A stretch of 64,000 nt of DNA from Kineosporia corallincola (lineage in GTDB: Bacteria > Actinomycetota > Actinomycetes > Actinomycetales > Kineosporiaceae), in the NCBI RefSeq assembly GCF_018499875.1, contig NZ_JAHBAY010000005.1, positions 248,001 to 312,000 on the forward strand. Reading direction: 5' to 3'. Shown in pieces: positions 8,144-16,641 of this stretch (the stretch's first letter is position 1; the number at the start of each line of letters is the position of its first letter). The position numbers were made by a program, and so were the translations under genes. The notes beneath the pieces are model-generated. The model was not told the origin of the DNA and searched no databases. It saw only the letters and a program-made list of their open reading frames with translations.

Positions 8144-8920
8144 TCAGGTGAGAGCGGACTTCTCCCTGCGGTAGTCGAGGGAGCCCAGGCCGACGGCCCC
8201 CAGCACGACGGTGAGCAGGCCGATGAGCAGCAGCGCCTCCAGCGTCGGGCCCCACGAGCCGCCGCCCGTCGTGGCCTCGTCCAGGGCACGCATCGCCCAG
8301 TGCTGCGGCGTGATCAGCCCCAGGGCGTGCGACAGGGCCGGCAGGTTCTCGTCGGGGACGATGGTTCCGCCCACGCTGCCGGACGTCAGCAGCAGCACGT
8401 AGGCCACGCTCTGGAAGTCCGGGGAGGTGCGGGTGACGGCGTACAGCACCACGCCGAGCGCGCACCCGGCCAGCACCAGCGCCGCGCCCACCACGACCAG
8501 CTGGGCCACGGACCCGTGCAGCGGCAGGCCGTACGCGCCGAACGCGACGGCCCAGAACACGGTCAGTTGCAGCGCTCCCGCCCCGGCCACCGGCAGGAGC
8601 TTGCCGACCAGGAAGGCCGCCCGGGACGGGCGGCTGACGGCCTGCCGGGCCCAGGTGTGACTGGTGTACTCGCGGAAGAACGCCAGACCCGCGTAGTTCA
8701 CGGTCATGAAGCTGAACATCACCGCGACGCCGACCATGGAGCGGCCCGGCACGGCCTGCGGGCCGGACCCCGCCACCGCCGGGCCGAGGGTGACCGACAG
8801 CACCGCCGGCACCACGAACATGAAGGCCAGCGGCGTGCGCATCCGCCACATGATCAGGCTGTCGGTCACCGCGAAGGCCCGGGCCACGGCCCAGAACGGC
8901 GGATGGTTCTCACTCGTCAT
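8144..8920 (-). CDS. ABC-2 type transporter permease (operon gene 12)
   Basis: A 258-residue membrane protein with about six hydrophobic segments (including LAFMFVVPAVLSVTL, VAVMFSFMTVNYAGLAFF and ALLLIGLLTVVLGAVGLGSL near the C-terminus) and an overall ABC2_membrane layout. With the ATPase encoded just upstream (11-nt overlap) it would form a homodimeric drug- or polysaccharide-type exporter. Location inside the biosynthetic operon suggests product export or self-protection. Confidence 0.85.
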   Translation of the reverse strand: MTSENHPPFWAVARAFAVTDSLIMWRMRTPLAFMFVVPAVLSVTLGPAVAGSGPQAVPGRSMVGVAVMFSFMTVNYAGLAFFREYTSHTWARQAVSRPSRAAFLVGKLLPVAGAGALQLTVFWAVAFGAYGLPLHGSVAQLVVVGAALVLAGCALGVVLYAVTRTSPDFQSVAYVLLLTSGSVGGTIVPDENLPALSHALGLITPQHWAMRALDEATTGGGSWGPTLEALLLIGLLTVVLGAVGLGSLDYRREKSALT

Positions 8921-9821
8921 CGACGGCTCCCCGCAGGTGCGGGTCGGCGGCGAGCGCGTCGCGCAGCCGGGCCCCGGTGGTCCGGATCTCCTTAAGCCGT
9001 TCCCGCCCGTCGGCGTGGTGCAGCAGGTAGTCGCGCAACTCGGCGACCGTGCGGGGAACCGGTAGGCGGCGCTGCCGGGACGTGCCGGCGTCCGTGGTCT
9101 CCAGCAGCAGTTCGCGACGGTGGGCCGCCATCAGTTCCGGCACCGGGGCGTGCCGGGCGACCACGCCGTCGCGCACCACCACGGCGTGGGTGCACATCTG
9201 CTCGATGTCCTCCGGGTAGTGCGAGGTGACCAGCAGCGCACAACCGTCGATACGCCAGCGGCGGGTGAGTTCCACCAGCCGGGAACGGGTCTCGAAGTCC
9301 AGGGCGGTGGTCGGCTCGTCGAGCAGGCGCAGCGGCGGGTCGTGGACGAAACTCGCCGCCAGGTGGGTCAGCCGCTGCCAGCCGCCGGAGAGCCGGTGCA
9401 CGGGCTCGTGGGCGCGGCCGCGGAGCCCGAACTCGTCCAGGGTGGCGGTGACCGCGCCGGCCACCCGCTCGGGCGGGCAGAGGATCCGGGCCATGTGCCG
9501 GAGGTTCTCGGCCGCCGTCAGCTGCGGGTAGAGCGCCACCTCCTGGGTGGCGTACCCGACCAGCTCGCGGCGCCAGGCCCGGGCACCGGCCAGGGTGACC
9601 GTGCCCTCACGGTGTCCCGACCGGGCCTCCAGCAGGGCACTGAGGAAGGTGCTCTTGCCGGAGCCGTTGGGTCCCAGCACTCCCACGGACTCCCCGGGGG
9701 CCACCCGTAGCGACATGCCGCGCAGAACCGGTCGCTCCGCGCGCGGGTACTGGAACGACAGGCCCTCGACGACCAATTCCCCCCGCATCCGCGTCGGTGC
9801 CGGGCGGGCCGGGGCACTCAT
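8910..9821 (-). CDS. ABC transporter ATP-binding protein (operon gene 11)
   Basis: A 303-residue ABC ATPase with Walker A GPNGSGKST near residue 49, a Q-loop in YATQEVALYP, the signature LSGGWQ, Walker B LRLLDEPT and a switch His in TSHY. It is a DrrA-like exporter ATPase partnered with the ABC-2 permease that follows. The ATG at 9821 overlaps the stop of the SRPBCC gene (ATGA). Confidence 0.92.
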   Translation of the reverse strand: MSAPARPAPTRMRGELVVEGLSFQYPRAERPVLRGMSLRVAPGESVGVLGPNGSGKSTFLSALLEARSGHREGTVTLAGARAWRRELVGYATQEVALYPQLTAAENLRHMARILCPPERVAGAVTATLDEFGLRGRAHEPVHRLSGGWQRLTHLAASFVHDPPLRLLDEPTTALDFETRSRLVELTRRWRIDGCALLVTSHYPEDIEQMCTHAVVVRDGVVARHAPVPELMAAHRRELLLETTDAGTSRQRRLPVPRTVAELRDYLLHHADGRERLKEIRTTGARLRDALAADPHLRGAVDDE

Positions 9822-10264
9822 CGGCTGGACACCAGCCGCCGCTCGATGCCGGCGAGCATCTGGAGGGCATTCTCCCGCAGCGCCGTCACGGCGACCGGGT
9901 TGAGCATGTCGGCCAGCAGCGGGATGCCGATCTCGAAATCCACGTACAGCGTGATGACCGACCCCCCGCCCCCGACGGGGGCCACCTGCCAGTAGCCGGA
10001 GAACCGCTCCAGGTCACCGCTGGTCTGGTGGAAGACGATGCGGTGGGCGTCGTGGTCGAGCAGTTCCTCCTCGGTCCACTCCAGGATCGAGCCCTTCAGG
10101 AACGTCGACCAGGCGATGAGCCGGCGCTCGCCGGTGAGCTTCTCGACGAGCCGCACCGAGCGGACGTTGTCCATGCACGCGGCATAGCCCTCCACGTCGA
10201 TGACGGCCGCCCAGGCCTCGGGCTCGCCTGCGGCGACGGTGTGGGTCACTTCAACGGTGGGCAT
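9818..10264 (-). CDS. SRPBCC / polyketide cyclase-like protein (operon gene 10)
   Basis: A 148-residue single-domain protein starting MPTVEVTHTVAAGEPEAWAA. The strand-helix pattern, the SGYWQV strand and the long C-terminal helix fit the START/Bet v1-like SRPBCC fold used by aromatase/cyclases and ligand-binding proteins. The ATG at 10264 is preceded by GAGGAG. No PKS is encoded nearby, so binding, cyclising or dehydrating a small intermediate is more likely than classical polyketide aromatisation. Confidence 0.75.
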   Translation of the reverse strand: MPTVEVTHTVAAGEPEAWAAVIDVEGYAACMDNVRSVRLVEKLTGERRLIAWSTFLKGSILEWTEEELLDHDAHRIVFHQTSGDLERFSGYWQVAPVGGGGSVITLYVDFEIGIPLLADMLNPVAVTALRENALQMLAGIERRLVSSR

Positions 10265-10296
10265 GTCGCTCCTCGTGATGGCCGAGTGATGGCCGG

Positions 10297-10506
10297 TCAG
10301 GCGACCGGGCTGGGAACCGCCGGGTGGGCGGTCGTCTCCTGCGCGATCAGCTCCTCGATGTCGTCCCGGCAGCTGCCGCACCTGCTGTTGGCGCCGCTCA
10401 CCCGGCGCAGGTCCTCGACGGTGCGGTGACCGCACCGCACCAGGCGGGTGATCTCGTCCTCCCCGACGTCGGCGCACACGCACACCACGACGTCGTCGTC
10501 GTTCAC
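10297..10506 (-). CDS. BFD-like [2Fe-2S] protein (operon gene 9)
   Basis: A 69-residue protein with four cysteines placed as in bacterioferritin-associated ferredoxin domains: CVC near residues 9-11 and CGSC near 43-46. Such small proteins bind a [2Fe-2S] cluster and pass electrons. Its GTG start overlaps the stop of the HAD gene (GTGA). In this operon it could supply electrons to, or repair iron in, the cupin proteins, but this is inference. Confidence 0.82.
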   Translation of the reverse strand: MNDDDVVVCVCADVGEDEITRLVRCGHRTVEDLRRVSGANSRCGSCRDDIEELIAQETTAHPAVPSPVA

Positions 10507-11225
10507 GGCCGGCTCCCGGTCCAGCTCCCGGTCCAGCTCCCGGTCCAGCTCCCGGTCCAGGTCCCGATCCAGGCCGTCAGCTCGGGGTCGAGCAGCGAGC
10601 CGACGACCAGGTCCGCGTCCAGGGGCCGGTCCGGCAGGCTGGGGACCCCGACGACGCGCACCCCGGCCGCCCGCGCCGAGCGCGTACCGGTGGCCGAGTC
10701 CTCGAACGCCAGGGTGTGGGCCGGGTCGACGCCGAGCCGGCGGCAGGCGGTGAGGTACATGTCCGGGGCGGGCTTGGGCTCGGCCACCTCGTCGGCGGCG
10801 ACGCTCACCCCGAAGGTGCCCGCGAAACCGCCCCGGGCCAGGGCGGCGTCGAGCAGGGCCCGCGGCGAGTTGCTGGCCACCGCCACCGGAACGGCATTGC
10901 GCACCAGCTCCACCAGGGCGTGCGCCCCGGCCATCGCCTGCGCCTGCCGGGTCACCACCTCGGTGACCAGGCCGAGCAGTTCCGCCGACAGCGACCGGGC
11001 CGCGGCAGGCTCACCGAGGTGGCCGGCGATCGCGACCCCGACCTGCTCGATCGAGCGGCCGATCACCAGCTCCTTCTGCTCCACGCCGAAAGGCAGCCCG
11101 CGGCGCGCGAACACCTCCCGCTCGGCCACCGTCCAGCACGGCTCGGTGTCCATCAGCAGGCCGTCGCAGTCGAACACCACCGCGGCCGGGCGCCACCCGC
11201 CGGACCAGCCGTCGCAACGCGTCAT
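10503..11225 (-). CDS. HAD-superfamily phosphatase (operon gene 8)
   Basis: A 240-residue beta-phosphoglucomutase-like HAD protein. Motif I is DCDGLLMD near residue 19 (nucleophile Asp and acid/base Asp), motif II is the SNS in VAVASNSPR, motif III is the Lys in EPKPAPDMY and motif IV is EDSATG. The C-terminus is extended by a GSWT tandem repeat. The ATG overlaps the aminotransferase 2 stop (ATGA). Dephosphorylation of a pathway intermediate is the natural reading. Confidence 0.85.
   Translation of the reverse strand: MTRCDGWSGGWRPAAVVFDCDGLLMDTEPCWTVAEREVFARRGLPFGVEQKELVIGRSIEQVGVAIAGHLGEPAAARSLSAELLGLVTEVVTRQAQAMAGAHALVELVRNAVPVAVASNSPRALLDAALARGGFAGTFGVSVAADEVAEPKPAPDMYLTACRRLGVDPAHTLAFEDSATGTRSARAAGVRVVGVPSLPDRPLDADLVVGSLLDPELTAWIGTWTGSWTGSWTGSWTGSRP
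10512..10571. repeat. 12-bp in-frame tandem repeat, five copies
   Basis: Four exact copies of GCTCCCGGTCCA from 10512 to 10559 and one degenerate copy to 10571. They encode the GSWT repeats at the extreme C-terminus of the HAD phosphatase. Confidence 0.93.
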
Positions 11226-12547
11226 CTCTCGTCCTCCAGTGCCAGGAGCGCCCGGCCGAGAAGCTCGGCCATCCGGCGCAGATCGGGCCGTGTCGTCACC
11301 AGTGGAGGATGCAGAATGACCGTGTCGGGCGCCATCCCGGTACTGGCCAGCAGCAGCCCCTCGCCGTCCGGCGGCTCGGCCGCCAGCCGGCGCAGGTCGA
11401 GCGCGAACGGCCCGGTCAGCCGCACCCGCACCACCAGACCCACCGCGTCCACCTGCTCCACCAGCCGGGACGCACCGCACCACCGCCGCAGCTCCCCGGC
11501 CAGGAAGCGTCCCTGGGCCTCCACCCGCGCCGGGACGTTCGGCCAGGCCTCCCAGCGGTCCAGCACGGCCTCCACCGTGGCCAGGGCGTGCGGGTTGCCG
11601 GCGAACGTCGAGGAGTGGCTCCCGACCGCGAAACGCTCGGGAGAGGCGAGGGGTTCGCGGGCCCAGACACAGCTGAGCGGTGTCACCCCGTTGGTCAGCG
11701 CCTTGCTCGCCACGACGACGTCCGGCTGGATGTCGTGCAGCATGAACCCCCAACGCGGACCGAGACGGTGCATCCCGGTGAAGATTTCGTCGACCACGAT
11801 AAGGCCGCCCAGCCCCCGTACGTGGTCCACGACGCGCCGCAGGTGGGCGCTGTCCGGCAGAACCGCCCCGCCCACGTTGAGCAGCGGCTCCAGGATCAGC
11901 GCCGCCACACCGTCCGGGGCGGACGGCCCGGGCACGCCGAGCTGGTCCTCGTGCCCCAGCCGCTCCACGGCGCTCGCGCAGGCCGGGTTGCACCCCACGG
12001 CCGGCCGGTGCGGGCACGACCGGCAGTCGGGGTACGGCAGCCGCACGACCTGCGGGCCGGGCCACGGCTGGACACTGCGGTAACGGGCGCTGGCCGACAG
12101 GTGGGCGGTGAACGGCGACCGGCCGTGGTAGCTGCCCTGGAAGGTCAGCACCGGCCCGGCGCCGCGGGAGGCGGCGACGATGCGCATGGCCATCTCGATG
12201 CCCTGGGTGCCACCCAGCTCGACCGCGACCCGGCCCGCGGTGCCCGTGACCGAGGAGAACAGCGACTCCAGCCGGGTGAGCACCCGCACCCGCAGCTCCG
12301 ACTCGCAGAACGAGGGCAGCGCGGGCAGTTCCAGGGCGGTGCGGTGGGCCGCGGCGAGCACGTCACGGTCGTAGCCGAAGGCGACCGCGCCGTTGGCGGC
12401 CTCCGCGTCGAGGTAGGAACGGCCCGCCTCGTCGTACAGCCGCACCCCCTCGGCCCGCACGAACCGCACCGCCGGCGGCGTCCGGTACACCAGGTCCCCG
12501 GCCGCCAGCGCGGGCGGGATCCGCCGTTCCGCACGCACCGGGTTCAT
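11222..12547 (-). CDS. Class III pyridoxal-phosphate aminotransferase 2 (operon gene 7)
   Basis: A 441-residue class III aminotransferase with FQGSYHGRSPFTAHLSAS, the DEIFTGMHRLG aspartate and the PLP lysine in VVVASKALTNGVTPLS. A Cys-rich insertion (CRSCPHR then GCNPAC) precedes the PLP aspartate, similar to segments in glutamate-1-semialdehyde/diaminobutyrate-like members. It is clearly not a recent copy of aminotransferase 1. It overlaps its neighbours on both sides by ATGA. Confidence 0.87.
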   Translation of the reverse strand: MNPVRAERRIPPALAAGDLVYRTPPAVRFVRAEGVRLYDEAGRSYLDAEAANGAVAFGYDRDVLAAAHRTALELPALPSFCESELRVRVLTRLESLFSSVTGTAGRVAVELGGTQGIEMAMRIVAASRGAGPVLTFQGSYHGRSPFTAHLSASARYRSVQPWPGPQVVRLPYPDCRSCPHRPAVGCNPACASAVERLGHEDQLGVPGPSAPDGVAALILEPLLNVGGAVLPDSAHLRRVVDHVRGLGGLIVVDEIFTGMHRLGPRWGFMLHDIQPDVVVASKALTNGVTPLSCVWAREPLASPERFAVGSHSSTFAGNPHALATVEAVLDRWEAWPNVPARVEAQGRFLAGELRRWCGASRLVEQVDAVGLVVRVRLTGPFALDLRRLAAEPPDGEGLLLASTGMAPDTVILHPPLVTTRPDLRRMAELLGRALLALEDER

Positions 12548-13548
12548 CGTCCGTCCTCCCGTGTCCACCGCTCGGCACCCACCGTCGGGATCACCGGCCG
12601 CAGGCCGGGCACGTTGCACTCGATCGCCGCCGTCGCCACCGACAGCACGTCCCACAGCGCGTCGGCGGGCAGCTCACCGGCGGTGAGAGCATCCAGCAGG
12701 GCGCGCCACCCGGCGCCCTCCCGCACGGCCGGGTGCCGGATCGCCGCCAGCCGTTCCCGGCTGGCGGCCGCGTCCAGGTCGTGCGCCGGAACCTGCTGGT
12801 ACAGAAGGCTTACCAGCTCCTCGACCCGTTGGTCCGGGAGCGGTTCGCCGGCACCCACCGCGGGCGTCACCGGCCGGGGCGTCACCAGGTCGAACAGCGC
12901 CAGCTCCCGCACCACGTCGGCCGGCTCGTCGGCGGTGTGCAGAAAGTTGAACAGCGTGGTCGGCCCGCGCAGGGCGGTGCGCAGATCCGCCGGGCCGCGG
13001 GCGGCCGGGTCAGCCGGCCCCTTCAGCGCGGCGAGCCGGCAGGCCGCCGGCAACGCGGAGCCCGGGCACCACCGGGTGTCGCGCAGCACCAGCAGCAGGC
13101 TGTCGGCGCACGGCAGCAGCAGGTCGACCACATCGGCCCGGTCCCGGCTGGCGATGTTGAACTGGTAGCGCCACACCTCCCGGGTCAGCAGCGGCGTGAA
13201 CCGCAGCGTGGTCGCGGCCACCACGGTGAAGCCGTTCCCACGAACGGTTCTCAGGGCGGCCTCCACCCGGCGACCCGCCAGGGCATCCGGTTTGAGGACG
13301 ACGAAAGTGGTGTTCCAGACGTCCCCCGGCTCGATCAGCTGCCGGCCGCGCCGGTAGTGCGGGTCGATCCGGTACTGGGCCGCCTTCTCCCGGTCCCGGG
13401 TCAGCGTGCGCAGTTCTGCCACGTCGACGTCGCTCAGGCCGTCGTCCGGCAGCTCGTCCGGCATCTCGTCCAGTTCCTGGCCGGCGGGCGGCCGCGCGAC
13501 CGTGCGCGTGGTGGTCTGCGTTGTGGTCTGCGTTGCCGGGGTCATCAC
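12544..13548 (-). CDS. Nucleoside diphosphate kinase-fold protein 2 (operon gene 6)
   Basis: A 334-residue paralogue of the operon's last gene. It has the same VLKPDAL lysine motif, an REVWRYQFN segment shared with the paralogue (RELWRYQFT) and NFLHTADEPADVVREL, in which the His equivalent to the Ndk catalytic residue is kept. Both proteins share a C-terminal region ending in a conserved DALWDVLSVATAAIE-type segment. The start is GTG at 13548 (GTGA overlap with the formyltransferase) or ATG at 13545. The N-terminus is Thr-Gln repetitive. Confidence 0.75.
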   Translation of the reverse strand: MMTPATQTTTQTTTRTVARPPAGQELDEMPDELPDDGLSDVDVAELRTLTRDREKAAQYRIDPHYRRGRQLIEPGDVWNTTFVVLKPDALAGRRVEAALRTVRGNGFTVVAATTLRFTPLLTREVWRYQFNIASRDRADVVDLLLPCADSLLLVLRDTRWCPGSALPAACRLAALKGPADPAARGPADLRTALRGPTTLFNFLHTADEPADVVRELALFDLVTPRPVTPAVGAGEPLPDQRVEELVSLLYQQVPAHDLDAAASRERLAAIRHPAVREGAGWRALLDALTAGELPADALWDVLSVATAAIECNVPGLRPVIPTVGAERWTREDGR

Positions 13549-14396
13549 ACGGCCTCCGCGGTCGGGGTGCGGCCGGCCGCCAGCCGGAGCCCGCCCAGGG
13601 CGGTGGGCCGGCCGTCCAGGTGCACGACGGTGCTGCCGTCGCGGTGGCGGGCCACCGGGTCCAGCGCGAACCGTCCCTCGGCCAGCCCCAGGACGGCCGC
13701 CCGCAGGGCCGGGCGGTCGCTCACCTCCTTCTGCCGCAGCTCGTGCCGCACCACGTCGGCGTCGGTGACCGGCCGGGGCCCGCGATAGGGCGTGAGTGGT
13801 CCCTGCACGAGTACCGCTCCCCCGTCGTGGCTGTCGTCCACGAGGAACGTGGAGGTGCGGGTGGCGTCGGCGCCAGCCCGCAACGCACAGCCCACCGGGT
13901 CCAGGCCGATCAGCTGCCGCTCGCCGGAACGGCTCAGGCGGGTCAGGTCACCCGGATGCTGGTTGATGACGCGGCCCGCGAACGTCTCCAGCAGACGTCC
14001 GTGGATCCACCGGTGATAGGCCAGGACCACCAGGTCGATCTCCCCCTCCCGGTCGCCGAACTCCTCCAGCCGGTCGGTGAGGCGGTCGTGGAAGGCCCGG
14101 GCCTGACGCCGGTACGCGGCGCGCTCACCGTGCGAGCGGCACTGCGCCCACGAACCGCACTGGGCGGTGAAGTCGCCGGGCCACGCCGGGATCCCCTGGG
14201 CCCGGGCCACGTCGAGCGCGGGAGCGTTGCGCCGGTCGGACGCCACCAGGACCACGCGCACCACGTCGGGACGCTGCGCCGCCAGCCGGCACAGGGTGCC
14301 CAGGTTGGCCCCGGTCGACGAGACCAGGACCGCGATGCGCAGCGGCCGGGACCGGCCGGCCAGCAACGGTTTCGGGGCGGCGGGCGGCTCAGGCAC
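13545..14396 (-). CDS. PurN-like formyltransferase (operon gene 5)
   Basis: A 283-residue member of the formyl_trans_N family. It begins with the IAVLVSSTGANL nucleotide-like loop of GAR transformylase, and all three catalytic residues appear to be kept: Asn and His in VINQHPGDL and Asp in the DDSHDGGA segment. A 10-formyltetrahydrofolate-dependent N-formylation is the family expectation. GTG start, 8-nt overlap with the upstream hydrolase gene. It is unlikely to be the purine-pathway enzyme, because it is embedded among tailoring genes and the sequence between the motifs is quite different. Confidence 0.78.
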   Translation of the reverse strand: MPEPPAAPKPLLAGRSRPLRIAVLVSSTGANLGTLCRLAAQRPDVVRVVLVASDRRNAPALDVARAQGIPAWPGDFTAQCGSWAQCRSHGERAAYRRQARAFHDRLTDRLEEFGDREGEIDLVVLAYHRWIHGRLLETFAGRVINQHPGDLTRLSRSGERQLIGLDPVGCALRAGADATRTSTFLVDDSHDGGAVLVQGPLTPYRGPRPVTDADVVRHELRQKEVSDRPALRAAVLGLAEGRFALDPVARHRDGSTVVHLDGRPTALGGLRLAAGRTPTAEAV

Positions 14397-15177
14397 GACC
14401 GGCCTCCCCGGCCAGCGCCAGGATCTCCCGGCGGACCACCTGCCAGGCCGGGCGCCCGGGGTTGACCAGGTGCATGTGCCGCGCCCCCTCGACGGCCACC
14501 AGCCGGGACCCCGGACGCTCCCGCACGTAGCGCCGGGAGTGCGACGGCGGCACCGCCTGGTCGTCGCTGCCGTGCACCACGACCACCGGGCACGGCGCCG
14601 GCACCGGACGGTGCGCGGGCGACGCCTCCCGCAGCACCCGGGCCCGGTTCCCGGCGGCGACCGGGCCCAGCAGCCCGGTCACCGCACCGTTGCCCAGCCC
14701 CTCGGCGTCCGCCGCCTCCAGATCGGTGACCGGGGCCAGGGCCACCACCGCCGCGGGCGTGACCTCACCGGCCGCCAGCAGCGCGAGGTGTCCCCCGGCC
14801 GAGTGACCGACCAGCACGGTACGCCGCGCCGGAATGCCGGTGTGCCGGGCGAAAACCTCCAGCGCGTGGACGATGTCGTGCAGGCAGGTGGGCCAGGTGC
14901 CGCCCTCCTCGGCGGCCCGGTACTCCGCCCCGCCGACGGTCAGGCCCTCCGCGGCCAGCTCGTGCATCATCGGGTGCAGGTCGGCGACGGTCTTCTCGCG
15001 GCGCCAGAAACCGCCGTGGACCAGCACCACACCCACTCCCGGCAGGCTCTGCCCCGGCTGTCCTGACTGCCCCGGCTGTCCTGGCTGTCCGGGCTGCCGT
15101 GGCGGGCGGTCGATCTCGACGAACCGTGGCCCCTCGCCGTAGGGCACCCGCACCAGGCGCCGCTGCACGGTGTTCAC
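14389..15177 (-). CDS. Alpha/beta hydrolase, kynurenine-formamidase/BD-FAE-like (operon gene 4)
   Basis: A 262-residue hydrolase with the oxyanion segment VLVHGGFW, nucleophile elbow GHSAGG, an Asp in VVHGSDDQAV and a His in EGARHMHLV. The HGGFW motif is characteristic of the kynurenine formamidase/BD-FAE group that cleaves formamides or esters. A Pro-Gly-Gln repeat (DNA about 15048-15098) is inserted between the first strands. The GTG at 15177 overlaps the cupin stop (GTGA). It lies next to a formyltransferase gene, so it could remove a formyl group, but this is inference. Confidence 0.75.
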   Translation of the reverse strand: MNTVQRRLVRVPYGEGPRFVEIDRPPRQPGQPGQPGQSGQPGQSLPGVGVVLVHGGFWRREKTVADLHPMMHELAAEGLTVGGAEYRAAEEGGTWPTCLHDIVHALEVFARHTGIPARRTVLVGHSAGGHLALLAAGEVTPAAVVALAPVTDLEAADAEGLGNGAVTGLLGPVAAGNRARVLREASPAHRPVPAPCPVVVVHGSDDQAVPPSHSRRYVRERPGSRLVAVEGARHMHLVNPGRPAWQVVRREILALAGEAGRA

Positions 15178-15860
15178 AGCACCCCGAGCGCGGTCAGCCG
15201 ACCGCGCCAGTGCGCGAACCGCTCGTCCGGCATCTGCACCTCGCGACGGCGGGCCTCGTCCTCCTCCGCCGCCCCCAGCCGCCACCAGACATGGCCGTCC
15301 TCACGGCGGATCATGAACGCCCGGGCCTTCTGCGCCGGGCTCTGGATCATCAGCGACACCGTCTCCGGGTCGGTCAGGGTGGTGTGCAGCTGCTCGTGGT
15401 GCAGGGTGATGATCGCCCCGGTCTCCTCCTCCCGCACGGTGCGGGGCCAGAACCTGGTGACGTCGGCGGTCTCGTCGAGCGGCTGATCGGTGGCGTACAT
15501 CGTGTGGTAGTAGCGGCCGTACAGCAGATAGGCGGTGAAGGAGTACCGGTGGTTGTGCACCCGCTCGTACTGCGAGGTGTTCGCCAGCCGCAACCGGATC
15601 CGCAGGCCCTTGTCCTGGTCGTCCCAGATGACGATCTTGTCGTCCAGGGCATGGCACTCACACTTGGCCCGCAGGTCGGGCGTCGTGGGCACCCGGTCCA
15701 CGAGGGCCCGCAACAGCGCCCGGTCACCACCCAGCCGCAGGGCGATCCGGCGCGTGGTGTCGGCGGCCCCCTCGATGTCGGACCAGTCCACCGCGGGCAG
15801 ATCGTTCATCACCGCCAGCACGTCCGTCTCCGTCGGTGCCGAACCCGTCGTCATCGTCAT
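15174..15860 (-). CDS. Cupin-like protein A, possible thiol-dioxygenase-type fold (operon gene 3)
   Basis: A 228-residue protein of no family I can name. It contains VHNHRYSFTAYLLYGRYYH, which resembles the first metal-binding motif of cupins (HxH, then GxYxH), and a later LHHEQLHTTLTDPETVSL segment resembling the second motif with another His. The spacing recalls cysteine-dioxygenase-type cupins. It is paralogous to the next gene upstream (15898-16578). ATG at 15860 with GGAGACGG upstream. Non-heme iron oxygenase activity is a guess from motif pattern only. Confidence 0.6.
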   Translation of the reverse strand: MTMTTGSAPTETDVLAVMNDLPAVDWSDIEGAADTTRRIALRLGGDRALLRALVDRVPTTPDLRAKCECHALDDKIVIWDDQDKGLRIRLRLANTSQYERVHNHRYSFTAYLLYGRYYHTMYATDQPLDETADVTRFWPRTVREEETGAIITLHHEQLHTTLTDPETVSLMIQSPAQKARAFMIRREDGHVWWRLGAAEEDEARRREVQMPDERFAHWRGRLTALGVL

Positions 15861-15897
15861 CGTCCGTCTCCTTCCCCTGGTGCCGGATGGTCGGTCA

Positions 15898-16578
15898 TCA
15901 CAGCACCTCCAGCCGGTTCAGCCGGCCGACCAGGTCCTCGAAGTCGTCCTGCCGCATGACCTTCCGCTCACGCCGGTCCGGCCGCTCCCGGTCGGCTCCG
16001 TACCGCCACCAGAGCCGGCCGGTCTCGCGCTCGGTGATCAGCGACCGTTCCTTCTCGGCCGGGCCGCGCAGGAACAGCGAGACCGTGTCCGGCGTGGTGA
16101 AGGTGGTGTGGATCTCGGTGTGGTGCAGCGAATACGTGCTGCCGGCGCTCTGGTGCGTGACGAACCGCGGCACGGCCTTCGCCTCACTGAGGCGCGCGTC
16201 CACGTCGTCCTGCACGTGCCAGGGCAGGTTCTCGTCGAGCTCACCGACGAGTTCGTGGCGGGTGTGCCGGTACCGGCCGGTGATGATCCGGCTGGTGAAC
16301 GAGAACCGGTGGTCGTGCGGCCGGTCCCGGTGCTCGCGGGTCGAGATGTGCAGGCGCAGGCGGAATCCCCGCTCACCGCCGTCGTAGATCACGATCTTGT
16401 CCAGCAGCCGGTGCCGCTCGCACATCGCCCGCAGCGCGGCGTCTTCACGGGCCCGGTCCACGAGCAGGCGCAGGGTGTCGCGGTCGGCGGCCAGTTCTTT
16501 CAGCAGTTCACGGGTCACCTGGTGGGTACCGGGCAGGTCGGCCCAGTCCAGGTCCAGTCGGTCCAGTGCCTCGATCAC
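15898..16578 (-). CDS. Cupin-like protein B, paralogue of A (operon gene 2)
   Basis: A 226-residue protein that aligns end to end with cupin-like protein A: both share DKIVIxD, a His-x-His motif (here RPHDHRFSFTSRIITGRYRH) and LHHTEIHTTFTTPDTVSL. The shared histidines are the likely metal ligands. GTG start at 16578 behind GAGGAGCTGA. It lies 63 nt after the NagA-like gene and 37 nt before cupin A. Tandem paralogues with preserved ligands suggest either a heteromeric enzyme or two successive reactions. Confidence 0.6.
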   Translation of the reverse strand: MIEALDRLDLDWADLPGTHQVTRELLKELAADRDTLRLLVDRAREDAALRAMCERHRLLDKIVIYDGGERGFRLRLHISTREHRDRPHDHRFSFTSRIITGRYRHTRHELVGELDENLPWHVQDDVDARLSEAKAVPRFVTHQSAGSTYSLHHTEIHTTFTTPDTVSLFLRGPAEKERSLITERETGRLWWRYGADRERPDRRERKVMRQDDFEDLVGRLNRLEVL

Positions 16579-16641
16579 GTCGATCAGCTCCTCGTACGGA
16601 TGACGACAGCGGTTTCGGACGTCGGCCCGCCCGAACGGATT

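Noticed and set aside
13545-14396. purN of purine synthesis
   Set aside because: The catalytic residues match, but the context is a tailoring operon with no purine genes, and the protein is longer and divergent.
15861-15898. A 13-codon leader frame between the two cupin genes
   Set aside because: It starts in the upstream stop codon region and ends at the next start, but is too short and unremarkable to call a gene.
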